This document shows positions 30,376-42,124 of a stretch of DNA of 64,000 nucleotides, in pieces. This stretch comes from Sulfolobus sp. S-194 (GTDB lineage: Archaea > Thermoproteota > Thermoprotei_A > Sulfolobales > Sulfolobaceae), in NCBI RefSeq assembly GCF_012222305.1, contig NZ_CP035730.1:2383501-2447500 (forward strand), given 5' to 3'. A program made the position numbers and the translations under genes. Position 1 is the first letter of the stretch. The number at the start of each line of letters is the position of its first letter. The notes beneath the pieces are model-generated. The model was not told where the DNA came from. It did not search any database and saw nothing but the letters and a program-made list of their open reading frames with translations.

Positions 30376-32995
30376 CATTGAAAATTTTTTAAGTCATGAA
30401 AGATCATTAATAGAATTTAAGGGAACTGTTAACGTTATAATAGGACATAATGGTGCAGGTAAAAGCTCGATAATCGATGCAATAAGTTTTAGTCTATTTA
30501 GGAAATCATTGAGAGATGCAAAGAAACAAGAAGATTTAATAAAACGAGGAGCAAGTAGAGCTACTGTAACTTTATACCTAGAAAATAAAGGTAAAATTTA
30601 TATTATAAAAAGAAATGCTCCGAACCAGTATGCATCGGAAGACACAATCTCTGAATTAGTTAATGAAACAAGGAGAACAATTGCAAGAGGTGCTACTACA
30701 GTATCTCAAAAAATAAAAGAATTACTTAATCTAGATGAAGAAGTATTAAGATCCACTATAATAGTAGGTCAAGGTAAAATTGAGTCTGTGTTCGAAAATC
30801 TACCAGATGTAACAAAAAAAATATTAAAGATTGATAAAATTGAAAAGCTTAGAGATTCTAACGGTCCTATAAAAGAAGTAATGGATAAAATAAATAATAA
30901 AATTATTGAGATTCAGAGTTTGGAAAAATACAAAAACGAAAGTGAAAATCAAAAAATTCAAAAAGAGAAAGAACTAGAAAATATAAAGAGAGAACTAGAG
31001 GATTTAAATATAAAAGAAGAAAAAGAAAGGAAAAAGTATGAAGAAATAGTAAAATTAAACGAAGAAGAAGAGAAAAAAGAGAAAAGATACATAGAACTTT
31101 TATCACTCCTAAGTAAACTTAAAGATGATATTTCCAAACTAAGAGAAGAGATAAAAGATGAAGATAAACTAATAGAGGAGAGAGAAAAAATAGAAAAAGA
31201 TATACTTGAAAAAGATAAACTAATAGAGGAGAGAGAAAAAATAATTGAAGCACAGAACAAAATTAAATTAGCCCAAGAAAAAGAAAAATCATTAAAAACG
31301 ATTAAGATAAACTTAAATGAATTAGAAGAAAAATTGAAGAGAAAAGGAGAACTAGAAGAGGATTATAAAAAATATATTGAGGTTAAAGGAGAACTAGAAG
31401 AGTTAGAAGAAAAAGAACGAAAATACAATTCTCTTTCTGATAGATTAAAATCTTTGAAGAAAAAACTTATAGAAATTGAAAACAGAATTTCAGATAGAAA
31501 AATTAATATAAACATAGAAGAATTAGATAAGGAACTACAAAAATTAAACGAGGATTTAAATAATAAAAATCAAGAAAGAGAAAAATTAGCTAGCCAACTA
31601 GGTGAAATAAAAGGAAGAATTGAAGAACTAAATAAACTTCTAGGAAATTTAAATCAAGTTAAGGGAAATGTATGCCCAGTATGTGGCAGAGAGCTCTCTG
31701 ATGATCATAAAAGAAAAATACAAAATGAAATTATCGAAAAATTGAAAGAATTAGATGAATTAAATAAAAAACTTAAATTAGAAATAAATAGGATAAATGG
31801 ATTAATTTCAGAATTAAATCAGATCATAAATAAAAAGTCAAAAGAAAAGGACATAGCGATTAGGAATTTAGCAGACTATAATAATTTGTTAACCCAACAA
31901 CAAGAACTAAGAAAAGAAATAGAAGAAATAGAAAATGAAATAGAACAATTAAGCACATATCATGAAAAATATATAAAATTAAAAGAGGAAGAAAGAAACC
32001 TTAAACCAAAATATGAAGAGTACTTAAAGTATTACGATATAACTGAAGAGAAGGTTAAAGAGTTAGAAAGAGAAAAAATAGAATTAGAAAATGAAATAAA
32101 AGAAATTATGAATAAGGTAAGGGAATATTATAATACTGACTTAACCCAAAAGATTAGAGATATTGAAAGAAGAATACAAGAAATAAAAGGAAAGGAAAAT
32201 AAGCTGCGTGAATTGGATACCTTATTAGCTAAAATCGAAACAGCAAAGCAAAAAATTAGGCAAAATGAGGAAGAAATTAAGAAGGTAACTGATGAACTTC
32301 AACTTTTGAACTTTGATCCTAATAAATTCCAGCAAATAAAAAAAGAAAAAGAAGTAGTGGAAAAAACACTTGGTGAGATTAACAGTAAAAGAAGTGAATT
32401 GTTAGGTAAAAAAGAGGTACTAGAAAATGATATTAAAAAATTAGAAGAGCAAATAAAAGATTATGAAGAAAAATTAAAAAATAAACAAAAATTACTTACT
32501 GCTTACGATAAACTCAAAAAGTTAAGAGAGCATTTAGCAGAGGATAAATTACAAGCTTATTTAATGAATACTGTAAAAAGCTTAGTAGAAGATTCTCTAA
32601 ATAGTATTTTATCTCGCTTTGAACTATCATTTACCAGAGTTGAGGTTGATTTTAATGATAAGAATGGAATTTATGCATATACTACTTCTGGCCAAAGACT
32701 CCCAATTAATCTATTAAGCGGAGGAGAAAGAGTTTCAATAGCACTAGCATTAAGGTTAGCTATTGCTAAATCTCTTATGAACGAGATAGGATTTCTAATT
32801 CTAGATGAACCTACAGTAAATCTTGATGAATATAGAAAGAAAGAGCTAATAGACATAATTAGATCAACCGTTGAAGTAGTACCCCAAATTCTTGTAGTAA
32901 CTCATGATGAAGAGTTATTACAAGCTGGAGATTATATTATAAGGTTAGAAAAGAGAGGAGATTCTAGTAAAGTTGAGGTGATAAACAATGATTAA
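30356..32995 (+). CDS. rad50: Rad50 ATPase
   Basis: 879 residues from ATG 30356; GGTG at 30346-30349 is a suitable ribosome site 6 nt ahead, so the TTG/GTG codons upstream are not needed. Walker A is GHNGAGKSS (about 36-44), Q-loop region near 140, then about 290 residues of coiled coil on each side of the zinc hook CPVC (residues 440-443, exactly mid-chain), the ABC signature LLSGGERVS and Walker B FLILDEPTVNLDE. It bridges DNA ends with Mre11 and controls its nuclease. Its last codons overlap nurA by 8 nt. Confidence 0.97.
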   Translation: MIIKRIDIENFLSHERSLIEFKGTVNVIIGHNGAGKSSIIDAISFSLFRKSLRDAKKQEDLIKRGASRATVTLYLENKGKIYIIKRNAPNQYASEDTISELVNETRRTIARGATTVSQKIKELLNLDEEVLRSTIIVGQGKIESVFENLPDVTKKILKIDKIEKLRDSNGPIKEVMDKINNKIIEIQSLEKYKNESENQKIQKEKELENIKRELEDLNIKEEKERKKYEEIVKLNEEEEKKEKRYIELLSLLSKLKDDISKLREEIKDEDKLIEEREKIEKDILEKDKLIEEREKIIEAQNKIKLAQEKEKSLKTIKINLNELEEKLKRKGELEEDYKKYIEVKGELEELEEKERKYNSLSDRLKSLKKKLIEIENRISDRKININIEELDKELQKLNEDLNNKNQEREKLASQLGEIKGRIEELNKLLGNLNQVKGNVCPVCGRELSDDHKRKIQNEIIEKLKELDELNKKLKLEINRINGLISELNQIINKKSKEKDIAIRNLADYNNLLTQQQELRKEIEEIENEIEQLSTYHEKYIKLKEEERNLKPKYEEYLKYYDITEEKVKELEREKIELENEIKEIMNKVREYYNTDLTQKIRDIERRIQEIKGKENKLRELDTLLAKIETAKQKIRQNEEEIKKVTDELQLLNFDPNKFQQIKKEKEVVEKTLGEINSKRSELLGKKEVLENDIKKLEEQIKDYEEKLKNKQKLLTAYDKLKKLREHLAEDKLQAYLMNTVKSLVEDSLNSILSRFELSFTRVEVDFNDKNGIYAYTTSGQRLPINLLSGGERVSIALALRLAIAKSLMNEIGFLILDEPTVNLDEYRKKELIDIIRSTVEVVPQILVVTHDEELLQAGDYIIRLEKRGDSSKVEVINND

Positions 32996-33983
32996 GGATG
33001 TATATGAACTATTATTATCTAGAAAAAATGAAATTGAAAAACAGATTAGTTTGTTAGATGAGACCTCCAATAATTTGTTAAAAGAAAAAATAAAAGAAAA
33101 GTGGAAGGAATATTGCAAAACTCAAGGTAAACTTTCTACTGTATTAGCAATAGACGGTGGAATGTGGATTAAAGAATTACGTTCTGGAATAGTTTATATA
33201 GTAAACGCTGAAATTGTGAAAGCAGAAGGATTTAATGTTAATCCTGTAGATTCTAAAGCTTTAATTGGCGTTTTAAGGCCCGGGAATATGGCTAAAGAGA
33301 GAGTATCACTTTTGATGCAACTGCTAGAGCTAAAATTAGGATTAAAGCACGGAGATAAAGCTGAATATATTCTCTTCGATGGAAGTATAGTTAAGAAAAT
33401 TGGTAAGCGTAAATTTTCAACTAAAATATCATTATTAGATGATATTGACGTTATGGACGATAAAATTTACTCATTAGAAGAAAATGATGAAGAACTTATG
33501 CATAAGTACTTAGTTGCAGAAAATCAATTAGTTATTTCAGCATTGGTAAGTAAATATAAAAACAAACTTGTTTGGGTATCCAAGAATAGTAAATCTACAG
33601 AGTTATTTCAGGAAAATATAAGTGATGTCTCCTTGTTAGAGTTATTTACCAAAAATTGTGGTTATGCGATGGGTGTTAAAAAAAAGATAAGTAGTGAAAA
33701 TATTATTTCACCAAAGGCTTCTACCATATTATCAGATGTAACATTTTACTCATTTTATACTAGGTTAAAAGAAGGCGAAAAAATACTAAAAATTGATATG
33801 TTTAACAATGAAATTGAAAATATTATTTCTATGTTATCTCCTATAAGTATTAAGGGATACCCCTACCCATTATTAAAAGTTCATACTGATGTTAAAGTAT
33901 CTAGACAAGATAGAGAGAGAATACAACAATTACTTAACATAAAAAGGAGAGATATTGAATGGTGGCCTAATCAACTTTTTTAG
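32988..33983 (+). CDS. nurA: NurA 5'-3' nuclease
   Basis: 331 residues, ATG preceded by GAGGTGAT, a strong ribosome site inside the rad50 end. The RNase H-like fold motifs are present: AIDGGMW with the metal-binding D (about 49), EYILFDGS with a second acidic residue (about 126), and HTDVKVSRQDRERI near the C-terminus. NurA forms a dimer that docks on HerA and degrades DNA threaded through it. Last gene of the operon; the 3' end overlaps the convergent CDF gene by 17 nt. Confidence 0.96.
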   Translation: MIKDVYELLLSRKNEIEKQISLLDETSNNLLKEKIKEKWKEYCKTQGKLSTVLAIDGGMWIKELRSGIVYIVNAEIVKAEGFNVNPVDSKALIGVLRPGNMAKERVSLLMQLLELKLGLKHGDKAEYILFDGSIVKKIGKRKFSTKISLLDDIDVMDDKIYSLEENDEELMHKYLVAENQLVISALVSKYKNKLVWVSKNSKSTELFQENISDVSLLELFTKNCGYAMGVKKKISSENIISPKASTILSDVTFYSFYTRLKEGEKILKIDMFNNEIENIISMLSPISIKGYPYPLLKVHTDVKVSRQDRERIQQLLNIKRRDIEWWPNQLF

Positions 33984-34767
33984 ACTCAAATTGAACTGTG
34001 ACATGATCGATATCGTATTTTTCCTTTAAAAATCGCTGTATTTTTTCTCTTTCTACATCAATCTCTTTAACAGTCATGTTTTCATTAACTTCAACATGAA
34101 TAGTTGCTACCTTGATATGCCCACATATTGCCCAAACATGTATATGATGAACCCCTGGATTTATTCCTTTAAGATCCTTTTCTAGTTCATTAGTATTTAT
34201 TGGAGAACCTTCTAACATAATTAAAAAGGATTGCTTTAAAGGGTTTATAGAAACGAAAATACTTAGAATTACTATAGAAATTACTCCTAATAGGATAACT
34301 ATATTTATTGAAGTTATCTGATATATTATAAGAACCAAAACTCCTATTATATAAGATAAGACGTCAAATAGAGAGTGTAATACTATGGATTTTTTATTAA
34401 AATCTTTTTTGTCTTCATTTTTTATTGAAAGCAATAATGGGATTACTATTATAGAAAGTATTATAGTTAATAAAGAGTATTCATTACCAGAAAAAATTAA
34501 TGAGAGATATAATGTAAAAATCGAACCAAATACTATTACTATCAAATTTATTAAGGCTGAAAGAACCTCTAGTCTATGTAATCCATAGGTATATACTGAT
34601 GAGGAATTATTTACTATTCTCGTAACGTAATAGGAGAATGTAATAGTGAGTGCATCAATAAGGTCATGGAAATTTTCGGCTAACGCAATTACATTTTTCC
34701 CTAGGATAAACGGTATAAGAAATGCAATAAAGATTACCCAATATATTATAACGGCACGTTTCATCAT
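33967..34767 (-). CDS. Cation diffusion facilitator (CDF) metal exporter
   Basis: 266 residues with six membrane segments. The two metal-site helices carry H-x-x-x-D pairs: ENFHDLIDAL (TM2) and LHSLFDVLSY (TM5). YGLHRLEVLSALIN after TM2 is the usual CDF loop with H and E. The C-terminal cytoplasmic ferredoxin-like domain (about 185-262) has GVHHIHVWAICGH and the final HVTVQFE histidine. It exports Zn2+, Mn2+ or another divalent cation in exchange for protons. Metal choice cannot be assigned; H/D at site A suits Zn. Confidence 0.93.
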   Translation of the reverse strand: MMKRAVIIYWVIFIAFLIPFILGKNVIALAENFHDLIDALTITFSYYVTRIVNNSSSVYTYGLHRLEVLSALINLIVIVFGSIFTLYLSLIFSGNEYSLLTIILSIIVIPLLLSIKNEDKKDFNKKSIVLHSLFDVLSYIIGVLVLIIYQITSINIVILLGVISIVILSIFVSINPLKQSFLIMLEGSPINTNELEKDLKGINPGVHHIHVWAICGHIKVATIHVEVNENMTVKEIDVEREKIQRFLKEKYDIDHVTVQFESKKVD

Positions 34768-34801
34768 AATTTATTATCTTATTGTAAAATAAAAATATTG
34801 G

Positions 34802-34865
34802 GTCTGGTAGGATTCACCCTCATGAGAGGCTGTTAAGCACCGATGAGTGAGGGGCCGACGACCTC
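34802..34865. other. G+C-rich hairpin island: candidate ncRNA or transposon end
   Basis: About 64 nt stand out from A+T-rich flanks. CCCTCA (34817-34822) can pair with TGAGGG (34848-34853) around a loop containing GGCTGTTAAGC, and CTCATGAG is itself palindromic. The segment supplies the last 14 or so codons of the methyltransferase on the minus strand, whose C-terminus (RSSAPHSSVLNSLS) looks unlike the rest of that protein. It could be a structured RNA, a terminator, or the right-end scar of an IS200/IS605-type or MITE element. No C/D box pair fits. Confidence 0.4.
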
Positions 34866-35464
34866 TTTTTAGCTTCAATACAAACAAAAGATCCTTTATC
34901 ACTCTCTTCTATTCTATCCACCTTTTCAGATTCCTCTGGGGAGAAAAATAAAGTAGACTTAATTACAGATATTTCAAAGAATTTCTTAAGTATATTGTAT
35001 AAATCTTGTTTCTTGATAAAATTTGCATGAGAATAATATCTGTGCCCTTTTAATCCAAGTTCATAATAATATTCACCCCATGCAGAATCACGAGGTATAA
35101 AGCAAGTTATTACTCTCTCTTTTGTAACTCTCTCTACTTCTTTATAGAATTGAGAAATATTATTTAAAAAACAAATCGTTACAGAGATAAATGTGCAAGG
35201 AATCGAATTATCTCTAAAAGGAAGAAAATTTGCATCAGCGAGAATTTTATCTTCTTTCTCTCCTATTTCTTTAAGCATAAAAATTGATATATCTAGAGAG
35301 ATTATATTTCCAGAAAATATTTCATGAAAAATAGCTGGACCCGCACCTATATCTAAGCAATTTTTAGGTTTAAATTCAGATATAAGCTTTTTTTCAGATT
35401 CGTAAATTTTATTATGAATTTCATACCATCTTTTATACCCTTCTGGATCGGTAAAAATTTCCAT
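34820..35464 (-). CDS. Class I SAM-dependent methyltransferase
   Basis: 214 residues. SAM-binding motif I is NCLDIGAGPAIFHE (about 33-46), motif II/III SLDISIFML and ADANFLPFRDNSI, then the methyltransferase strand 4 region FISVTICFLNN. The substrate domain is not diagnostic; members of this type methylate small molecules or quinones. The C-terminal 14 residues are encoded by the G+C-rich island, possibly replacing the native end. The gene starts one base from the end of the cysteine-bearing gene upstream, a likely operon. Confidence 0.8.
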   Translation of the reverse strand: MEIFTDPEGYKRWYEIHNKIYESEKKLISEFKPKNCLDIGAGPAIFHEIFSGNIISLDISIFMLKEIGEKEDKILADANFLPFRDNSIPCTFISVTICFLNNISQFYKEVERVTKERVITCFIPRDSAWGEYYYELGLKGHRYYSHANFIKKQDLYNILKKFFEISVIKSTLFFSPEESEKVDRIEESDKGSFVCIEAKKRSSAPHSSVLNSLS

Positions 35465-35919
35465 TATTTAAATATCCTCAGTAATTCCTTTAATACCTTT
35501 ATTTTTATTGTGACATCATTAAGTAAGGCTATTAGATCGTCTCTCCGTCTTTTTAAAGACAAAGGATAATTGATCCCCATCATTTTATTTTCAATAAAGT
35601 TTATTTCTCTCTCTATAGTCTCTCTTAATTCTTCATAATATAATAAAATATCAAAAAGATCTAAGGCTACTTCCTTTTCCTCATATCTAATAGAAAAATG
35701 AGGACACACAAAACATATAATAGGATGAGGATTCATTTTATTACCACTTATCCAATTTGCAGGAATATTAGTGCTAGTTATTCTAAATCTTTTACAATAA
35801 GTACCATCATAATAAGCACACAAATCTCTTTTCTTTTTACCCTCATAAAAGAGATCCTTATAACTGGGTATATGAGAAGATAAAGTGATATCAATTAAAA
35901 TTTCTCTAAACTTTTCCAT
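35464..35919 (-). CDS. Small cysteine-bearing protein, unknown function
   Basis: About 151 residues from ATG 35919 (TTG precedes it). Four cysteines lie in the pattern C-x6-7-C near 30-38 (CAYYDGTYC) and C-x2-C near 70 (CFVCPHF), plausible ligands for Zn or an Fe-S cluster, reminiscent of YkgJ/FliB-like CxxxCxxCC proteins but not identical. The C-terminal half is two long helices. It shares one base with the methyltransferase start downstream, so they are co-translated. I cannot name a family. Confidence 0.6.
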   Translation of the reverse strand: MEKFREILIDITLSSHIPSYKDLFYEGKKKRDLCAYYDGTYCKRFRITSTNIPANWISGNKMNPHPIICFVCPHFSIRYEEKEVALDLFDILLYYEELRETIEREINFIENKMMGINYPLSLKRRRDDLIALLNDVTIKIKVLKELLRIFK

Positions 35920-35968
35920 CAAATAATAAACTAAGCTTTTATGTACTTAAATTTTGTATACTAATTTG

Positions 35969-36775
35969 ATGAGCATAATTAGAGAACCCGTAATAGTAAG
36001 ACCACATGATAGTTTACTACATACAGTAAAAATTATGACTATGGAGTATGTACCTAAGTTAATAGTCGCAGATGAGAATGAGATTCCTTTAGGCTCAATA
36101 TCACAGAAAGATGTTCTTAATTTTATTTACAGAATGGGTGATAGAGAATTAGATAGTGTTTATGTCTCAGAGGCAATGAAAAAAGATATAATAACAGTCA
36201 ATAGCTCGATTGAACCCTTAGAAGCATCACAAATAATAATAGAGAAAAAAGCACCATTATTAATAGTGATATCAGATACAGGAAAAATACTAGGCATGAT
36301 TATCAAAAGTGACTTAGCTCAATATTATGCTACATTAATTAGGGGTATTCATAAAGTAAGTGAGTACATGAGCAAGAATCCAATAACAGTTAATAAGGAT
36401 TCAACTTTAGATGAGGCAATAAAAATAATACTAGAAAAAAATATAGGAAGACTTATTGTTGAAGATAACGGAAAAATACTTGGAACTATTACTACAACGG
36501 ACCTATTATATCTAGCTCCGGTATTAAAGTTCAAGGATCTTAAGATAAAGGTAAAGGAAGTCATGACCCCAACGATTGTAGTAATGGATGAAAATGAAGA
36601 TTTGAACTATGCTGCAAAATTAATGGCTAATAGAAAAGTGAAGGGAATACCTATAGTAAGTGCTAGTGGAGAATTGAAAGGAATTGTTACAACGACTGAT
36701 ATTGTTAGAGCTCTTACAGATGAAAAAGTAAGAAAATATTTACTGGAGTTAAAATTATATACTTCTACTTTTTAA
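35969..36775 (+). CDS. Protein with four CBS domains
   Basis: 268 residues from ATG 35969 (the frame opens at a TTG five codons earlier). Four CBS modules follow each other without any catalytic domain: about 1-58, 65-125, 133-188 and 200-262, each with the A/V-x-x-M-x-x-D...I-v-V-x-D-x-x-G-x-L-G-x-I pattern. CBS pairs bind AMP, ATP or SAM as energy or metabolite sensors. The partner enzyme or DNA target is not evident. Convergent with the MTH1187-type gene (11-nt overlap). Confidence 0.9.
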   Translation: MSIIREPVIVRPHDSLLHTVKIMTMEYVPKLIVADENEIPLGSISQKDVLNFIYRMGDRELDSVYVSEAMKKDIITVNSSIEPLEASQIIIEKKAPLLIVISDTGKILGMIIKSDLAQYYATLIRGIHKVSEYMSKNPITVNKDSTLDEAIKIILEKNIGRLIVEDNGKILGTITTTDLLYLAPVLKFKDLKIKVKEVMTPTIVVMDENEDLNYAAKLMANRKVKGIPIVSASGELKGIVTTTDIVRALTDEKVRKYLLELKLYTSTF

Positions 36776-37061
36776 TTACTTCTAGTTTATGGTCAATACT
36801 ATTTTCTTTGTCTCTTCTATCATCTATTTTAAGTAAAGTTATAACTCGTTTTACTCCCATTTTTTCAAGCTCATCGTTTATTTCCTTTAGTAAATAACCT
36901 AACTGTGTAATATCGTCCAACTCTATCGTTGTCATAGAAGGGGCGGGATAGTATCTAATACCTCTTCTATTTAATATTTCAAATACCTTTTTTACATATT
37001 TCGAAATACTTGTAGATGAAGTACCTAAGGGTTCAACAGCTATATCAACTAAAACTTTCAT
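36765..37061 (-). CDS. MTH1187/YkoF-family thiamine-binding protein (DUF77)
   Basis: 98 residues. The opening [19 protein letters not shown] and the [10 protein letters not shown] segment match the MTH1187 family, tetrameric ferredoxin-like proteins, some of which bind thiamine (hydroxymethylpyrimidine moiety). It is divergent from the Fur homologue 100 nt away. No thi genes are adjacent. Confidence 0.88.
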   Translation of the reverse strand: MKVLVDIAVEPLGTSSTSISKYVKKVFEILNRRGIRYYPAPSMTTIELDDITQLGYLLKEINDELEKMGVKRVITLLKIDDRRDKENSIDHKLEVIKK

Positions 37062-37123
37062 GTACTTAATTTATATTATTATTTTTTATCTTTTTTGTTA
37101 CCAAAAAACAAAGAGTATAAAGG

Positions 37124-37134
37124 AAATTTTAAAT
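37124..37134 (+). promoter_or_regulatory. TATA-like box of the fur-like gene
   Basis: aaattttaaat centred about 31 nt before the ATG at 37161; supports that ATG as the start of a leaderless mRNA. Confidence 0.45.
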
Positions 37135-37160
37135 GGCTTTGTTATAATAGTAACTACTTG

Positions 37161-37586
37161 ATGGAAGTAGAATTAGCTAATATATTAAGAAGTCATGGAC
37201 TTAAGGTTACTCCTCAAAGGTTATCTATTCTCAGAATATTGTATAAAGGTGGACATTTTAGCGGTGAACAAATATACAATGAGTTAAAGATAAGCGAACC
37301 TAGTATTAGTCTATCTACCGTATATAATACATTGAATTCACTAACTGAGGCCGGTATATTAAATGCGTTTGAGATAAATGGAATTACATGGTATGAAATA
37401 AAAAGAGATTTACATATTAATGTCTATTGTCAAGATACGAATCAGATAATAGATGTAACTAACATAGATCTTAAATTTTTATACGAAGAATTAGAAAAAA
37501 TGGGTATTTATACAAAAACATTAAATATCGTTGCTATTGCTGAATGCTCTAAGCTTTTAAAAGAGAATCAAAGAGATACTTCTTAA
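37161..37586 (+). CDS. Fur-family metalloregulator
   Basis: 141 residues from ATG 37161 ([21 protein letters not shown], the normal Fur start; 22 upstream codons lie before the TATA-spaced start). The winged helix spans about 15-85 ([20 protein letters not shown]). The dimer/metal domain is short: LHINVYC keeps H and the first Cys of the usual HxHxxCxxC region, but the second Cys of CxxC is missing (CQDTNQ), and only one further Cys occurs near the end. Metal binding is therefore changed. The 3' end overlaps the convergent nucleoside hydrolase by 38 nt. Confidence 0.87.
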   Translation: MEVELANILRSHGLKVTPQRLSILRILYKGGHFSGEQIYNELKISEPSISLSTVYNTLNSLTEAGILNAFEINGITWYEIKRDLHINVYCQDTNQIIDVTNIDLKFLYEELEKMGIYTKTLNIVAIAECSKLLKENQRDTS

Positions 37587-38469
37587 ATTTTTGAGAATCT
37601 GCCTTAATTACTACTTCAGCATTGGGTCTTCTTCTATTTAAACTATACCAATCTATTAACATTGCACCACGTGATCTAGAACATAACTCAACATTAACAT
37701 ACTTCCTTACCTTTTCAATAGCAACAGAATTATCATAGGCTATTGTTACAGTTAACGAATCGGGATGAACACTTCCTCTGGAACCTACTGATTTAGAGTA
37801 CTCTCTTAAAACTCTATTCACTTTAAGGAAAAATTCAGATCTTTTAGTCTTACTATCTTCTATTTTATTCCACTCTTCATCTGTTATAGTGGCGCTTTCC
37901 TCTGCTATCTCCCAGGGAACTATTGTTATATCAAATCCAGCATTTAGTACTATTTGTGCGGCTTCAGGATCTACCCAGAAATTAAATTCAGCTATTTCAG
38001 TTGTATTTCCTCTAGTAAATGCACCGCCCATTATCCATATTTTTCTTATTCTATTAGTAATTTTCGGATCTTTTAGATAAGCTAAGGCTATATTAGTTAA
38101 AGGAGATACAGCTAAAATTTCTAATTCTCCTTCATATTCCTTAGAGAATCTAATTATTGCATCTGCTGCAAACTCGCTTTCAGGTTTCTTCAATGGACTT
38201 GGATATTCCCAATCTCCAAAGCCATTTTTACCATGAACTTCTTCAACTGTTCTCCATTGACCAAGTAATGGTCTCTGTGCACCTAAATACACTGGAATAT
38301 CTGATTTATTTAAGTACTCTAGTGTAAACAGAGCATTACTTACCTCATTCTCAAATTTCACATTTCCTGCAACTATTGTAACTCCTAGTACTTCAAAGTA
38401 ATCTAAAGCTAACATAAGGGCTATTGCATCATCACTAGCAGTATCTGTATCAAATATAGCTTTTCTCAC
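37549..38469 (-). CDS. Inosine/uridine-preferring nucleoside hydrolase
   Basis: 306 residues, standard length. The calcium-binding signature DTDTASDDA (about 7-15) is at the N-terminus, with [24 protein letters not shown] in the middle and [10 protein letters not shown] (H-x-x-D) near 240. It cleaves ribonucleosides to base and ribose in purine or pyrimidine salvage; substrate preference is not readable. Neighbours do not help. Related enzymes are characterised from S. solfataricus. Confidence 0.92.
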   Translation of the reverse strand: MRKAIFDTDTASDDAIALMLALDYFEVLGVTIVAGNVKFENEVSNALFTLEYLNKSDIPVYLGAQRPLLGQWRTVEEVHGKNGFGDWEYPSPLKKPESEFAADAIIRFSKEYEGELEILAVSPLTNIALAYLKDPKITNRIRKIWIMGGAFTRGNTTEIAEFNFWVDPEAAQIVLNAGFDITIVPWEIAEESATITDEEWNKIEDSKTKRSEFFLKVNRVLREYSKSVGSRGSVHPDSLTVTIAYDNSVAIEKVRKYVNVELCSRSRGAMLIDWYSLNRRRPNAEVVIKADSQKFKKYLFDSLLKA

Positions 38470-38649
38470 AATATTTTGCTAAGGATTAATCGGTTAAATT
38501 GTTTATTCATGAGATATTAAGATTTTAATGTAAACTATATTAGGCCAATCAAAGTTATTGTACATTTGCTAGAAAACTACAAAAATTTATATATAATATA
38601 TTTGAAATATGGCATAACATTTTTAAGGTATAAAAAGAAAAAGCACATA

Positions 38650-40404
<1,755 letters not shown>

Positions 40405-40941
40405 GTAGTTTATTTAAATCGGTTTTTACGGCTTCTTCAACATCTGGTGGAATATTAGTTATTTCAGTAAACCAACCAACTAAGGCAACCATTCCTAACT
40501 CTTCGGCCTTTTGTTTTAACCATAGTGCTACAGCCAAACCTGCCATAGTTGGCTTAAATATGACTACAGAAGGACCAATTGAGGAACTAGCTATCTTTAT
40601 TGCGTGCTTTGATATTGTCTTCCACCTAGTTTTTGTTATTATTCTAACCAATTCTTTTGCTCTTTCCCTTTCACCAATTGCATAAAATATAATCATTAAT
40701 CTAAAAAACGAATTCTAAGTACTTAAATCTATTTACAAAATATGAGCACATTGTTTCTCATTTAACAAGAATTTATACTTATTTTTAATACTATCATTTT
40801 TCTCAAAAGTAAGATTATCGACAAACTATAATATAATTAATCCCTTTAGCATGATTTGACCAATTAAAATTTCAATTCTATAAACTATTTCATTATATAA
40901 GGGACAAGAAAATGTATTGCAAATTATATAATTATTCTATA

Positions 40942-41436
40942 TTACCCAGATCCTGCACCACAACCACAGTAGCCATATTCGTCAATTTCCATACCACATA
41001 CTGGACAAACATAACCAGAACCTTTTACATCGGTAGCTTCTTTTTTAAATTGAAAGAAATGAGGATCTAGTATAGCCTTTGATAAATCTCTAATAGATAC
41101 TATACCTATGACCTTTCCGTCTTTACCTATAATTGGTAAATGTCTGAATCCATGATCTAACATAATTTCTAATGCATCTGTAATTGGCGTATCTTCAGTA
41201 ACTCCTATTACATTTCTCGTCATATAGTCTTTAACTTTAGCGTCTAATTTGCCTTCAGCTGCAACTTTCACTATATCTCTTTCAGTTATTATCCCAACAA
41301 CCTTATCATTCTCATCAATCACAACTAGTGCACCTAAATTATGCTTTCTCATTTCTTCGGCTGCAGTTTTCACACTATCATTTTCTTTTATAACATGAAC
41401 AACTTTATTTCCTATAACACCAATAGTAGTATCCAT
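40942..41436 (-). CDS. CBS-pair protein with C-terminal cysteine-rich tail
   Basis: 164 residues. Two CBS modules (about 8-60 and 70-125; [34 protein letters not shown]) form one Bateman unit. The tail [19 protein letters not shown] gives four cysteines (C-x2-C...C-x-C) like a small zinc ribbon. Similar archaeal proteins combine a nucleotide sensor with a possible nucleic-acid or protein-binding ribbon. Divergent from the histidine phosphatase gene. Confidence 0.9.
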   Translation of the reverse strand: MDTTIGVIGNKVVHVIKENDSVKTAAEEMRKHNLGALVVIDENDKVVGIITERDIVKVAAEGKLDAKVKDYMTRNVIGVTEDTPITDALEIMLDHGFRHLPIIGKDGKVIGIVSIRDLSKAILDPHFFQFKKEATDVKGSGYVCPVCGMEIDEYGYCGCGAGSG

Positions 41437-41512
41437 AGTATTTATACTGTATTTACAGTTGAAAAATCTTTCTTACGATAATAATATTAAGATTAAACGT
41501 AAAAAGGATTTG

Positions 41513-42124
41513 ATGGCAGTAATTGCATTCATTAGACATGGTCAATCTATTTCGAACGTAAATAGGATTTTATCAGATGATATAAATACGTATCCTTTAA
41601 CTGATGAAGGAAGAAGACAAGCTTACAATACCGCAAATGAACTTAAAAAAATATCACCTAAGAAAATATACAGTAGCCCAGTTTTAAGAGCTTACCAAAC
41701 AGCTATGATAATAGGCGAGGTTTTAAATATCATTCCTATTATAGACGATAGGTTAAGAGAAAGAGAGCTGGGAGAATTAAATAATACTAAAATAGACCAA
41801 TTTGACCATTGGAAATTAAGAGTAGCAAGAAAAGAGCTTAATATAAAAGGAGTAGAACCGTGGGATTCATTAAAGAGAAGAATGGTTAACTTTGTAGAAA
41901 GCGTAATAAAAGAAGAGGAAATAGTAATTGCAGTTAGCCATTTTGATCCTATTAGAGCTTTTTTAGCTTATATTTTAGATCTTGATGATATTTCTGCATG
42001 GGGGCTACATATTCCTAATGCCAGCATAACTATTGTTAGATGTGAAAGTATTAATAATTGTAGAATTTTATCTATTGGTGCTCCAATAATTACTAATGAA
42101 CTATTATCTAAACTTGAAGTTTAA
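41513..42124 (+). CDS. Histidine phosphatase (phosphoglycerate mutase-like)
   Basis: 203 residues from ATG 41513. The phosphoacceptor motif is FIRHGQS (H about 8), followed by SPVLRAYQTA, the acid-base RERELGEL region and SHFDPIRAF with the second catalytic histidine. This is the dPGM/phosphatase branch (also cobC, GpmB types). Whether it is a mutase or a phosphatase cannot be told. The 3' end overlaps dtdA by 21 nt, convergent. Confidence 0.88.
   Translation: MAVIAFIRHGQSISNVNRILSDDINTYPLTDEGRRQAYNTANELKKISPKKIYSSPVLRAYQTAMIIGEVLNIIPIIDDRLRERELGELNNTKIDQFDHWKLRVARKELNIKGVEPWDSLKRRMVNFVESVIKEEEIVIAVSHFDPIRAFLAYILDLDDISAWGLHIPNASITIVRCESINNCRILSIGAPIITNELLSKLEV

Noticed and set aside
30903..31260. 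Minus-strand Ser/Phe-rich frames over rad50
   Set aside because: They are the complement of Glu/Lys-rich coiled-coil codons.
34820..34865. CGATGAGTGAG as part of a C/D box sRNA
   Set aside because: No CTGA D box at suitable distance; a simple hairpin explains the sequence better.
38566..38649. 28-codon N-terminal extension of the SMC-like protein
   Set aside because: It precedes the core strand KVRVSNIGG, holds TATA-like DNA and lacks SMC-type sequence.
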